Shown here: one piece after another, positions 11,576-22,438 of the stretch
Numbering within the stretch: position 1 is the stretch's first letter
How the letters are laid out: each line of letters opens with the position of its first letter
Origin: Abelmoschus esculentus
Lineage: Eukaryota; Streptophyta; Magnoliopsida; Malvales; Malvaceae
Length of the DNA stretch: 64,000 nucleotides
NCBI GenBank assembly: GCA_035048815.1
Contig: JAUCBN010000043.1
Coordinates: 8,559,001-8,623,000, forward strand
Direction of reading: 5' to 3'
Translations under genes and position numbers: made by a program
The notes under the pieces: model-generated
Told to the model about the DNA's origin: nothing
Database searches by the model: none
Seen by the model: the letters and a program-made list of their open reading frames with translations, nothing else

Positions 11576-12340
11576 TAGGGGTGAGTAAAATTCGATTCGA
11601 TTCGAAAAATTGAATTTCTCGACTCGAATCGAGGTGAAAAAACTTGACTCGTTTTAACTCGATTCGAAATTTCATAAACTCGAATCGACTCGAAAAAATT
11701 TCAAATTAAGTTCAAGTTACAAAAATGGAAATCAAATAACTCGAATAACTCGAAAATTTTAATAATTATAAAGGTTAATTGCACATTTAACCCATGTAGT
11801 TTTATTTTCAGTCCTTCTTTTTCTATGTTTTAATTTTTTTACAATCTGATCACGTTCTAGATTCATTTTTTATTTTATTTAATAAAATTTTTATTTGTAT
11901 CTTTTATATTATGTTATTTGTTTTTTTAATTTTTGTATTAATGTATCATTATTTTTTGTTTAGTCTTAGTCTTACCTAGATAAGAAGGAAGTTATTAATA
12001 AAGTCTGTAATTTAATAAAATGACATATTCATAGCTAAGATATTTGATTGATGGTAATAATAATTTAAAATCTTTTTTTTACACATATAAAAAATAATAT
12101 GTATGTAAATTTAAAGGGAAAACCGTTTAAATTATAATAAAACTATATTATATTATTATAAATAGTATAATTAAAATTTATACATAAATCGTAAAATCGA
12201 ATCGACTCGAACTCGCTTAAATCGACTCGAATCGAAAAAAGTTCAAAAAAAGTTCAAACTATAAAATATGATGACTCAACTCGAATAACTCAAAATTTTT
12301 TAACTCGACTCGACCTGACTCGATCGAACGCTCACCCCTA
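11576..12340. mobile_element. Non-autonomous hAT element
   Basis: A 765-bp element with terminal inverted repeat TAGGGGTGAG...CTCACCCCTA. It is flanked by a perfect 8-bp direct duplication, ACTACCAC, at 11568-11575 and 12341-12348. An 8-bp duplication with a (T/C)AGGGGTG-type terminus is characteristic of plant hAT transposons. Both subterminal regions are full of TCGAATCGA and ACTCGA motifs, arranged as multiple small inverted repeats (about 11591-11700 and 12189-12330). There is no transposase. It sits inside Mutator-element cargo just upstream of the kinase fragment. Confidence 0.88.
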
Positions 12341-12349
12341 ACTACCACA

Positions 12350-12525
12350 TTTGTTAAACATTGGATAAGCTGAAAGTTTAATTGGCTTATCCTTACTACA
12401 TTCATGGCATCCTCAAGGCTCCCCATGGACATATAATCATAAACCAATAAAAACCTATCTGATTCGTGAACATAAGCCCGTAAGCTCCTCAAATACCTGT
12501 GCGTCAAGCTAGCAAGAACCTCTAG
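12350..12525 (-). pseudogene. Captured receptor-like kinase fragment
   Basis: Read on the minus strand, about 55 codons encode LEVLASLTHRYLRSLRAY, then ESDRFLLVYDYMSMGSLEDA. This is the kinase N-lobe around strands beta-4/beta-5 and the hinge of LRR receptor-like kinases, where LVYDYM.NGSL is typical. Just upstream on that strand is a pyrimidine tract ending CAG, as at a plant 3' splice site. The glycine-rich loop, catalytic loop and DFG motif are absent, so it is only an exon piece. It lies in the Mutator-like element next to the hAT insertion. I cannot name the source gene. The ORF that spans it (12259-12507) also runs into hAT sequence and is not a real protein. Confidence 0.65.
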
Positions 12526-12720
12526 TCCTGTAAAGCGAAAGTAAGAATTTCAGTGCTTTATCGATGATATATTATAGAAAGAGAAAGGAGACAAAGAATG
12601 GCTCCAGCTCCATCTTTAGATTTGTTGAAAAGTTCAGATAGGGTGGAAGAAGTAATTGGTCTTGATCTCACGCTTTTGGCCATAGCTTTGTATTCAAACC
12701 CTTTCCTACCTCTAATGTAG

Positions 12721-13161
12721 ACCAACAATACTCACCATTTCTTACAAGAAAACAGAGATGATAAGAGGCTCAAACGGACTATCAGTATACCTGAATCGAT
12801 TAGTAGCTTCGTTATTGTTTCTAATGGTGGAAATAGTGACAAAAGTAGAGGGATGGGTCGGTCCGGCAACAATGTTAGTTTGAATAGTTTATTAGGATTT
12901 CGTTTCAGAGATCATATAATAACTTATAGTCAAAGATACCTTGCTGTCGAGGCGGTGGAAGAAACGGCCGCGTAAGTAGTGAGAATGGCGATAGGTTATG
13001 AAGAAAATGGGGTTGAGAAAGACAAAATGGCTTACGGTATGAGACTAGTTCAGCTTCTCATCGCTTCCACTGAGGCAGTGACTTGCCGTGAAAAATAGCA
13101 TGAATCCGCGTTTTTATCTGAGCATCATGTTAATGCGTTAGTCTTTGACACAATCCTGTAA
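12721..13161 (+). pseudogene. Captured GRAS-type transcription factor fragment
   Basis: In one plus-strand frame the sequence encodes KRLKRTISIPESIS, later FRDHIITYSQRYLAVEAVEE, then YGMRLVQLLIASTEAVTC and NALVF. The segment MRLVQLLIA..EAV is the start of the first leucine-rich region of GRAS proteins (RLV.LLLACAEAV), and the preceding part resembles the N-terminal region of some GRAS regulators. In-frame stops (TAA near 12973, TAG near 13096, TAA near 13159) and the absence of the rest of the ~370-residue GRAS domain show it is dead. It lies on the opposite strand to the kinase piece, so two unrelated host genes were sampled. Family assignment is by motif only. Confidence 0.55.
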
Positions 13162-13613
13162 GAATTCCCAACACAATGTTGATAATTACCCTTTTTTGTC
13201 CAACACCTTGTGGTTAGAAGGCGGAGAAGCCATTGTTTGATGAAAACAAAGAAATAAAAGAAAAAGTAAACACAAAGTGAATCTGTAACTTCTCATTTTC
13301 TCCATGGAAGCAAGATTTATCAACCAATCATCAAAACATCAAAACCAAAGACAGAACGCACATACCTCATGTTCTTAAACTTACTTACCCTGCACTAATA
13401 AAAAGCAAAAGCTTCAATTTTGCTTACCAAAAAACTAGGGTTTTACTTTTCTTTCTTTAATTTCCAACTTTTTTGGACATAAAGGACAAGAAAACCCTCC
13501 AAAGGATTTCAAACATGGTGATAGTAACAGAAAATGAAAAAAATATCATTTTTTTCTTTATTTTCAACATAAAGAATCAATTCGTCACTGAGTTCGAATT
13601 AGTCTTTCAACTG
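13162..13613. other. Mutator-element interior, nothing recognised
   Basis: No ORF or known motif. It is AT-rich, and the CTTGTGGTTAGAAGGCGGAG region near 13210 could be further captured gene sequence. It ends with AACTG at 13609-13613, the target duplication of element A; the matching AACTG is at 23808-23812. Confidence 0.5.
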
Positions 13614-14005
13614 TGTTGCGTGTAAAAAGGTTGCGCAATTTGTGCAAGTGAACACGTCGCAAGTAATAAAGTTATAAATATCGAGTATCATCTCCACAGG
13701 TATTGGTATACTTAATATGTTCCCTTTTGTTCTTCTCGCTCTGCAAAAGAAATAAAGTAAAAACACAAATTAATTGGTTATCTTGAACTGAATGAAAATA
13801 ACTTGAATAATAAAAAGAAAATAGAGATTGAAATCAGTTTGAGAGAATGGGCAGGATCCAGTTATGTCGTATTGTGGATTCAATTGACTTGTTTCCGTCT
13901 AATGCAACTACACTACACTGCCTCGGTAGTACTGCAGTCTTTTGTGGATTAAGTAATTATTGTCCATGAAAGGTATAAAAGTGATAGTCTTTTGTGGACT
14001 TATCA
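13614..14005 (-). repeat. Element A 3' LTR, internally deleted
   Basis: Only 392 bp against 1,369 bp for the partner LTR. Both LTR ends are present, but about 977 bp are missing: sequence matching the partner up to CTGCAGTCTT (about 13949) jumps to GATTAAGTAATTATTGTCC. The TATA region and most of R/U5 are lost. Because both LTRs are copied from one template at integration, the deletion arose during or after that insertion. Confidence 0.9.
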
Positions 14006-14753
14006 CACCCCCAAACTCGAACTATTGCTTGTCCTCAAGAAATGCAAACCATCAAATTGCCATAACTTATTCCCTATTGGCCTCACTTGTTCATCTATTC
14101 TCCCCACCATAACTATGCCTATTCCGAGTCTTAGCCTTTCGGCTACCCAAGGACTATGCCTATTCTGAGTCTTATTCTCTATTGGCCTCACTTGTTCATC
14201 TATTCTCCCCACCATAACTTATTTCAGGCACCTCAAGGATTGTGTAAATTTTTTTAAGCATACTAGAGCCAATTTCGGGCACCTCTAGCATGAAGAAGAG
14301 TAAGTCCTAAAGCCGGTAATAGGCACCTCTAGTCATTATTCCAAAAATCAAAGCCTTTATCACCTAAGTTCATTAAAAGAATTCCTATAATCAAACAAGT
14401 CCCAAAAGTGTTTTTAGAATCAATCCCATAGCAGGCTTCTAAGTTTTACTCCTTAAGCATCCTAAGGTTTATCCTTCTAAACAGGACCTAGCCATGGTAA
14501 GGAGAAAGATTTCTATAGCCCAAGGAGAATAAACTAGGCAATAATGATGTAAAGCAGTGCAAAAGTATAGGCAATAATTCAAGTAGGGTGGTAGACGAAA
14601 AAAAATTCAAAATAAATTTAATTTGCTTCCTTTCAGGACAGGGTCGCGGCAATGGGTTGCCTCGGCAGTGAATCTACACCCCCAAACTCGAACTGAGTAT
14701 TGTCCCCAATGCTTAAATAGATGCAGAAGACAGGAAACAAACATGAAGATTTA
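14006..14753 (-). other. Element A 3' untranslated region with two polypurine tracts and hairpins
   Basis: Noncoding. In element orientation a first purine tract (GAGTTTGGGGGTG type) lies at 14690-14677, near the end of ORF3, and a second (GTTTGGGGGTG) at 14018-14006 abuts the 3' LTR and would prime plus-strand synthesis. Between them are the family hairpins: 14263-14288 with arms CTAGAG/CTCTAG, a related one at about 14309-14333, and a damaged CTTGAG-type copy near 14225-14240. Confidence 0.7.
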
Positions 14754-16300
14754 TCAAGGAAAAATAAAAACAGCATGTAGGTATAAAAAGGATACAAAAT
14801 CCTCTGAAGAACTGTTGCGGATGACAAGTTTCCTTGGCCTTGCTGCTGACAATTTAAGTTTGGATCCCTGTGCTGGTGATTGTTGAGTTTTTGCTGTTCG
14901 AGGTGGTTGGATTCTTGTAGGTGGCATCCTTTGCAATGGGGCATTGACTTCTTCTCCTTCCTCCTCGTCCCCAATTTCTTTTGTTGCCATTATTTTTGTC
15001 CCTCCCGCATCTTCAACTTCCATATCATCTGCTCGGGCGGGTTGAGTGCTGGGGCCGATAGTGAAGTGAGGCTGGTGCATGAAGGAGTCAATCTCCGACG
15101 AGAAACTCCTAATGATTACGGGAGAGTCTGCTGCTCTCCTCTTGGATGGCCTTCTGCTGACAGATGATGCCGCAATAGGCTCTTGTGGCAGAGGTGGACC
15201 AGCGGCATATAATGGCCTCGGTCCTCCTGGTGCTGGAGTTGTTTCAGTGTAGGGTACGACCGTGACAAACATATCCGGGGGAAAGTCAGGGAACTGCACC
15301 CCTTGGTTTGGGAAGTTGGTGATCATCATTTGGGCTAAGGCATTGTTGAAATCCCTCTGGTACTCCATGTACCTTTGCTGCTCAAATCCATGGCTGACAT
15401 CCTCTGGTGTATCTCCTAGTAAGTATCTGCTGTGGTAGTACTGTGGGAGGTAGCAGGTATGTCTGCCGTGTATTGGGCTCCGACAGAGGTATCAATTGTG
15501 CCTGGAATTGGAGTTGCTTGGACTGGTTCTGCCTGGGTTATTTTCATAACTTTGTGGCAGAATTCCCTTGTCCATCCGCGCTTATGGACGGTGATCTCAT
15601 CTGTATCCTTGATTGGGACACCGGCAGCAGTCCAAAGTCCCGTGATTAAACATGGAAAGTACAATGACCCTCTTTCCTTCCTACCACATTCATAGATTTC
15701 TTGTAGGATCAACTCTCCCACATTGATACTCCTTTTGTTGATGATGGATTGGATGAGAACCAATCTCCTCTTATCTACCGTGCTGTTGTGGGATGTTGGG
15801 ATGAGGCAGCGTTTCACGAACGTGTTCCACAACTTTGCCTCGGGCCTCAGATTTTATCTTGCCATGGAGCCTTTGTGTGATCCGGTTTCCCACTGTGTGT
15901 TATCATAGCAAAGGTCATATTTGATTAGTTCGTAGTCCTCATTCCTGATGTCCTCTAGAAACGCTACATGGTCATCGCGAGCAGGTTGGAGGCCATAGAA
16001 CAGATTGATGGTGTTGGCATCAAGTTGAATTGGTCTGCCCTAGAAGTGGACATAGAGTGAATCTTCGCTTGGCCCATGCGCATAAAACTCCCTCACAATT
16101 ATGGCATTGGCTTGGGTGGGTTGTAAGCAGAAGATTTGTCATTCTTGATATGCTATTTTATTGAACAAGTAATGCTCGATTCCATAGTTCTTCTCATCCG
16201 AGTGCTGGAATCCTTCTTCTTCCCACAATTGCCTTGCAACGAAGGATCTGTTGAAGCGTTCTTCAACAGCGGCGAGTGCGAATCTTTTGTAGGCTGCCAT
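14754..16300 (-). pseudogene. Element A ORF3, accessory protein of plant Ty3 elements
   Basis: About 515 codons between pol and the 3' LTR, the place where Athila elements carry an extra ORF. The start MAAYKRFALAAVEERFNRSF is shared with B and G. The core includes FCLQPTQANA, FYAHGPS.DSLYVH, LWNTFVKRCLIPTSHNSTV, RRLVLIQSIINKRSINVGE and LYFPCLITGL. This resembles the 'putative plant transposon protein' family found widely in plant retroelements. The C-terminal half is Pro/Gln/Ala-rich with a basic RRPSKRR patch that could be a nuclear signal, and an acidic stretch (DEEEGEEV). No signal peptide or membrane segment is evident, so an envelope role is not supported. Several stops and a frame change disable this copy. 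Function unknown. Confidence 0.75.
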
Positions 16301-16743
16301 TGGTAGATATAATCAAAGAGGTTTGTGAAAGTTGTTAAGAAATTTGAGAGAGATAAACAAAGAATTCTAAGAAATCAAGAGTTCAAAAGTGAATAGTTCA
16401 AAGTGAGAATGTATTTATATAGGCCTTGGCCTTGTATTGCCGTGTTTTAATCCAATTAGCCGTTTTCTAGCCGTTGGCATTGACTGCCGCGACTAAAATT
16501 ATGCCAACTAGCCGTTAGACACTTCTGCCCGTTGTAACTGTTGCGGCCCTGACACTGTTCACTGTCGCGGCATTGTATCTTCTCTTGAATGTCTTCACCT
16601 TCAATCTTGATTCCTGTCCTAAAATAAAATAAAATAAAATAAACACCAACAATAAAAATTAAAAATAAAACAATAATAGAAAGAAAAACGCTAAACCAAA
16701 TCTAATCCTAAAAATGTAATGAAATAAAGATAAGATATAGAAA
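16301..16743 (-). promoter_or_regulatory. Element A spacer with internal ORF3 promoter
   Basis: About 440 bp between the pol stop and the ORF3 start. On the minus strand it has the TATA box TATATAAATA (16421-16412) inside GGCCTATATAAATAC. About 25 bases on is TTGAACTATTCACT, then the ORF3 ATG at 16300, about 120 bases after the TATA. The same arrangement is found in B, C and G, so I infer a promoter for a separate ORF3 transcript. TGCCGCGAC-like motifs are also present. Confidence 0.6.
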
Positions 16744-18204
16744 TTAAGTCACGATAGGAGTGCATGCAAGTGCATATCCTAAGGTGATGGTCTCAATAAT
16801 CCTCATATCATGAAGGTCAGAATAGTGCTTCAAGCGTTGGCCATTCACTTTGAACTCATGTCCATCCCTTTTTGAATTGATCAATACTACACCGTGTGGG
16901 AGGGCCTGAACAACTTCGAATGGGCCGGACCATCTGGACTTGAGTTTGCCTGGGAACAATTTGAGCCTAGAATTAAAAAGGAGGACTTGCTGCCCCGGTA
17001 GGAACTGCCTTGGCAGTAGCTTACGGTCATATCATCTTTTAGTCTTTTCCTTGTAGATCTTGCCATTTTCATAGGCTGCTGCTTTGAATTCCTCTGTTTC
17101 ATTGAGGTCTAGTAGTCTTTTCTGGCAAGCTTTCTCCCATTCCATGTTCAAATTTTTCACTGCCAAATAAGCTTTGTGCTCGATTTCCACGGGCAAGTGG
17201 CATGCTTTTCCAAATACAAGCTTGTATGGAGATGTTCCCAATGGGGCCATGTATGTTGTCCTATATGCCCACAGGGCATCGTCGAGACGATGAGACCAAT
17301 CCTTTCAAGATGGGTTGACCACCTTTTCAAGGATTTGCTTTGATTCCCTGTTTGATATCTCAGCCTGCCCATTTGTCTGTGGGTGGTAGGCTGTAGCAAT
17401 TCTGTGAGTGACACCTAATTTCTTCAGGGCCGCGACAATGAGCCTATTGTCGAAGTGTTTACCTTCATCACTGATTATTGCTCTAGGTACTCCGAATCTG
17501 GTGAAGATATTTTTCTTGAGAAATTTCTTAATAGTCTTGGCATCATTATGTGGTATGGCAATTGCTTCGATCCATTTTGATACATAATCCACTAATACTA
17601 AGATGTAGAGATTCCCATGAGATGATGGGAATGGTCCCACAAAGTCTATGCCCCAAACATCAAATAGTTCTACTTCCAATATGGGCTGCAATGGCATCTC
17701 ATTACGTCTAGAAATATTTTCCGTGCGTTGGCATCGATTACAGTGCTTGTAGTAAAGTTGTGCATCCTTGAAGAGTGTGGGCCAATAAATGCCTGATTGA
17801 AGCACTTTGGCTGTTGTTCTATTTCCTCCAAAATGTCCACCACAGAGTGAACCATGGCATTGCTGGATTACTTCTTTTTGCTCGTCCTCTGGTACACACC
17901 TTCTTATAACCTGATCTGCACATTGCTTGAACAAAAGAGGATCGTCCCTGAAATACTGCTTCGCATTATGCAGGAACCTCTTTTTTTCATAATGGTTAAG
18001 GTTATAAGGCAGAACACTACTAGCTAAGTAATTTACAAGATCAACATACCAGGGAGTGGCTGTGAAAGCGGCAATGTCTTCTGTCAATGTTGCCGAGATA
18101 TACTTAGTTACTGCCACGGCAGCACTGTTGTATACTACCATAGTCTCTGCCTCGGCAAAGTCTTCTACTGAGATTTGCAGGATGTGTTCGTCTGGGAATG
18201 CGTC
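16744..18204 (-). pseudogene. Element A integrase and pol C-terminus
   Basis: Integrase inserts the DNA copy. The zinc-binding H-H-C-C part reads HGSLCGGHFGGN...CNRCQRT (about 17860-17720). The catalytic core contains DFVGPFPS, ISDEGKHFDN and GQAEISNRE, giving the D-D-E triad (about 17660-17345). A stop at about 17307 and another near 17035 break the C-terminal part, which contains GPFEVVQALPHG and ends in ITLGYALACTPIVT before TAA at 16746-16744. The last ~15 residues are the ones kept at the ends of the shortened polyproteins of B and G and in remnant C. No chromodomain is seen. Confidence 0.92.
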
Positions 18205-19725
18205 CTGTATTTTGTCTAATGTGATGTTTTTCTCCCCAGCTTCTAATCTGGAAAGATGATCGGCTATCTGGTTTTCTGTACCTTTTCTGTCCTTGATATC
18301 TATGTCAAATTCTTGCAAAAGAAGAATCCATCTAATCAGTTTAGGCTTGGCATCCTTCTTTGAGAGTAGGTACTTGATTGCCGAATGGTCGGTGTGAACA
18401 GTCACTTTTGTTCCAATAAGGTAGGAACGGAACTTATCAAAGGCAAAAACCCCTGCTAGTAATTCCTTCTCCATGGTGGTGTAATTAATCTGGGCATCAT
18501 TGAGGGTCTTACTAGCATAGTAAATAACATGGAATAGGTTATTCTTTCTCTACCCAAGTGCTGCCCCGACAGCATGATCACTGGCATCACACATTAATTC
18601 AAAAGTTAGGGCCCAATCTGGTGGGACTACAATTGGTGCAGTAATCAGCTTCTCTTTAAGGGTTTCAAATGCTTCAGTGCATTCCTTTCTAAATTCAAAT
18701 TTCCTATCCTGTTCAAGCAAATTACATAGGGGTTTAGAAATTTTGGAAAAGTTAGCAATAAACCTCCTTTAGAAACCTGCATGACCCAAGAAACTTCTAA
18801 CTCCTTTGACTGAAATTGGTGGGGGCAATTTCTTTATCACATCTATCTTAGCCTTGTCAACTTCGATTCCTTGTGATGAGATTTTGTGGCCCAAAACTAT
18901 TCATTCATTCACCATAAAATGGCATTTTTCCCAATTGAGGACTAAATTGGATTCCTCAGATCTTTGCAGCACCTTCTCTAAGTTGACGAGGCAATGATTG
19001 AAGTCTCCAAAGACTGAAAAATCATCCATGAATATCTCTAGGAAGTCTTCGACCATGTTGTGGAAAATTGCCATCATGCATCTCTAAAATATTGCTGGGA
19101 CATTGCAAAGGCCGAACGACATTCTTCTAAATGCATATGTCTCATACGGGCAAGTGAAGGTAGTTTTTGCCTGGTCTTTAGGGTCTATGGCAATCTGATT
19201 ATAACTTGGATATCCATCAAGAAAACAGTAAAAGGGCTTACCAGCAAGTCTATCAAGCATTTCATCAATGAAAGGCAATGGAAAATGATCATTCTTTGTT
19301 GCCTTATTTAATTTGCGGTAATCCATAGAAACCCTCCAGTCGGTCACAGTCCTGGTTGGGATTAATTCATTGTTTTCATTGGTTATTACCGTCATGCCAC
19401 CTTTCTTGGGTACACATTATACCGGACTTACCCATGCACTGTCAGAGATAGGGTAGATGATTCCAGCATCTAGCCATTTGATTATTTTCCTACGTACTAC
19501 CTCCTTCATGGCATGGTTAAGTCTCCTCTAGGCCTCAATAGTGGGCTTATGATCTTCCTCTAAAAGGATTTTGTGCATGCAAACGGCTGGGCTTATTCCC
19601 TTCAAGTCAACAATTGACCACCCAATTGCCTTCTTGTGCTGTCGCATCATCTCTATCAAGCTTTGTTCTTGTTCAGGCTGCAACTCAGAAGAAATAATTA
19701 CGGCCATTGTGTGGTTGGATCCCAA
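18205..19725 (-). pseudogene. Element A reverse transcriptase and RNase H
   Basis: RT copies element RNA into DNA; RNase H removes the RNA. RT motifs: WRVSMDYRKLNKATKNDHFP, FYCFLDGYPSYNQI, the cysteine-containing FTCPYETYAFRRMSFGLCN, and the catalytic box FMDDFSVFG with FMDD at 19032-19021. RNase H motifs: LMCDASDHAVGAALG, YTTMEKELLAGVFAFDKFRSYL and VHTDHSAIKYL, with the D-E-D residues visible. Stops interrupt it near 19086, 18903, 18769 and 18552, several of them where Trp or Gln/Arg is expected. The frame agrees with integrase downstream, so most damage is by point mutation. Confidence 0.92.
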
Positions 19726-19775
19726 ATAATTACGGCCACTGGTTCCTCACTTGAAGGTTTTGCATCCTTACTTGG

Positions 19776-22338
19776 TTAATTTAGAGGTTCGAAGTACTTA
19801 ACTGGAAGGTGTGTTGTCCAGTTGATTTCCTCTACCTCTTGATTTTCAACTTCATCATCTTTGGACAAACTGTCCAAGACTCTACTGTAATAGTCTTCAA
19901 CTGTACTACCTAGGTAGCACTGTGACATATTGTCGAGACTGCTGCCAAGGCAGTAGTTGCTAAGACAGGGGGTTGCACTGTTTGCATCTGTGGTGTGAAT
20001 TACCTGGCATTCCTCTGGATCGTCATATCTTTTCAGCATCTAGAAAACATTGAGTTTGACTTGCTGGTCGTTAACTCTCATTGTTAATTCTCCTTTTTTC
20101 ACATCAATAAGAGTGCGTCCAGTAGCTAGAAAAGGTCTTCCCAGGGTGATTGGTGCATTGTCATCTACTTCACAATCAAGAATAAGAAAGTCAGCTGGAA
20201 AAATAAATTTATCCACCCTTACCAATATATCCTCGATCTTTCCTTCAGGAAGCACAAATGATCTATCTGCCAATTGGAGCATCACAGTTGTTGGTTTTAC
20301 CTTTCCTATTCCAAGCTTTTGGAAGACAAATTTAGGCATCAAATTTATGCTTGCTCCAAGATCACATAAGGCCTTTCCTTCAAAGTGATTTCCAATTGCA
20401 CATGGTATAGTGAAACATCCAGGATCCTTCAATTTAGGAGGCATGCGATTATGAAGCATAGCCATGCATCCTTCGGTTGCGGCAACAGTTTCAAACACAC
20501 TAAGCCTTCTCCTTTTGGACATAATATCTTTTAGGAATTTAACATAGTTTGGCATCTGTTCTATTGCCTCAACTAATGGCAAATTAATGTGCACTTGCTT
20601 CAGGATTTCTAAGAACTTTTTAAACTGATACTCTTGCTTTTGCCTTTTCAACCTCTGTGGAAAAGGTGGTGGGGTCGCATTTCCTATAGTGTTTCATTAG
20701 TTTGGAATTTAATGCCTGGTACCACTGGTATGTCTGCTGCTTTAGCTGCTGGCCGTGGAGTTGCCGACTTCTCTGCTGAGGCATGTTCACTTGGTTCAGC
20801 ATCTAACTCCGTTTCATCTGGTTCTTCTTGTTCCACTAGTGGGACTTTGTATGTCGAACTGCTTGTTACTTCTTTAAGTTGTAAGCCACTCCTAGTAGTG
20901 ATTGCCTTACATTGCTCATGGCCCATTCCCCTTGCAACTTTAGTATTGCTGGTGAATCCTCCTTGTGGTCTAGTGTTCATATTTTGAGCAAACTGCCCAA
21001 CTTGAGTTTCCAATGTTTTAATGGCTGCCTCTTGGTTTTGCAACCTCATCTCAGTTCTGTTCGTGAAACATCAGTTCTTTTAATGAAGTTACTATTCTCA
21101 TCCATGTATGATTCCGTTTTCATCATAAATGCCTTAAGCGAATTTTCCAATGAACTTGCAGGTTGCTGTTGAGGCATCTACTGCTGCGGCAGTGGTTGCT
21201 GTGCTTGCGGCGGCGGCCGATTCAGAGCATTATTAGGATTACTCCATGAGAGATTTGAATGCCTCTTCCATATCGGATTATATGTATTGGACATCATGTT
21301 GTTCCGGTTGTAATTTCCCACATACAGGGTAGATTCTTGATCCTGCATGCACTTAGAAGAACTATGGTTACCTCCACATAAATTACAAGAAGAATCGATT
21401 ACCTTGACCTCATGGGTATTATTTTGCATTTGCATATTTTCAACCATCTTAGTAAGAGCGGCTAATTGTGCTGCCACAGAATTTGATGTTTCTAACTCAT
21501 TTACTATGGGCTGGCGTCTCACCCCTCCTCTTCTAGATGTAGGGAATTAGAAGTCATTCTTTGCAAGTTTGTTCAAAATTTCTATCGCTTCCTCTGGTGG
21601 TTTTTCAAGGAGTGTCCCATTGTCAGAGGCGTCTAACATCATCCTTGTTGGGGCATTGGTTGCATTATAAAACATAGTCACTTGTGTCCACAGTGGAAAT
21701 CCATGCAACGGACACTAGTTTAGAAGCTCCCTATATCGCTCCCATGTCTCATACATTGGTTCATCATCTGCCTGCCAAAAAGAAGTAATTTCATTACGTA
21801 TACGATAATAGAGATTAGTAGGATTGAAACGTGTAATGAAATCATGGCAGTGTTCACTCCAAGATCCTATTGATCCTGTTGAAATGCTATTTAACCAAGT
21901 CTTTGCCCTATCCCTCAGTGAATAGGGAAACAATTTCAGTCTCAAAACATCCTCATGCACTCCTTGGATTTTGAATGAATTACATATCTCCATGAACGAT
22001 TTGAGGTGTTGCCTTGCATCTTCAGTTACTGACCTACCAAACTGTCCAATGCTATTGAGCATATTGAACATGATAGGTTTTAGCTCAAAGTGGGTTGCTT
22101 CAATCTCTGGTGTAACAACTCCTGGATTTAACCCGTTCAAATCCTTTACCAGAAAATCCCGAACTGTAAGCTATCGCGGCATTGTTGGCGGCGGAAATCC
22201 TCCATTGCCAGCGGGTAAGTTCTGCTCTATTGGAATATTTTTCATAATTGCTCGGATTTGTCTTTTCAACCTTTGTTGTGTGCGTTCAATCTTTGAATCT
22301 AGCTCGTACACAGGATGGCTTGGGTTGGCCCTGGTCAT
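19776..22338 (-). pseudogene. Element A gag and protease
   Basis: N-terminal part of the gag-pol frame. Gag would form the particle; the aspartic protease would process it. Start ATG 22338-22336 (MTRANPSHPVYEL) is shared in position with B and G. The gag core includes EDARQHLKSFMEIC and FPYSLRDRAKTWLNSI (about 21880-22040). A zinc knuckle C-x2-C-x4-H-x4-C reads CNLCGGNHSSSKC (about 21350-21390). A proline/glutamine-rich linker follows. The protease has ALCDLGASINLMP (about 20370-20330), with DLGAS in the position of the family's active-site D-x-G-A/S. Breaks include TAG at 22173-22171 and changes of frame in the gag linker (frames of 22140, 21049 and 20651) and between protease and RT. Confidence 0.88.
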
Positions 22339-22415
22339 ACACCAGTAAAAACCGAAGTTAAATAAGACTAACTTAAAATGTGAGAAAATAAAGATAACAA
22401 AATTTAGTTGCCAAT

Positions 22416-22432
22416 CCCCGGCAACGGCGCCA
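22416..22432 (-). other. Element A primer-binding site (tRNA-Asp)
   Basis: On the minus strand, six bases inside the 5' LTR, TGGCGCCGTTGCCGGGG is exactly complementary to the 3' end of plant tRNA-Asp (CCCCGGCAACGGCGCCA). tRNA-Asp priming is usual in the Athila branch of Ty3 elements. Confidence 0.9.
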
Positions 22433-22438
22433 AAAACT

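Noticed and set aside
14754..16300. Retroviral-style envelope gene for ORF3
   Set aside because: No signal peptide, transmembrane segment or fusion-peptide-like region in A, B, C or G. The sequence instead resembles the plant transposon-associated accessory family.
22416..22432. Possible tRNA-Asp gene fragment at the primer-binding sites
   Set aside because: Only 17 bases match, positioned exactly at the LTR edge, as expected of a primer-binding site.
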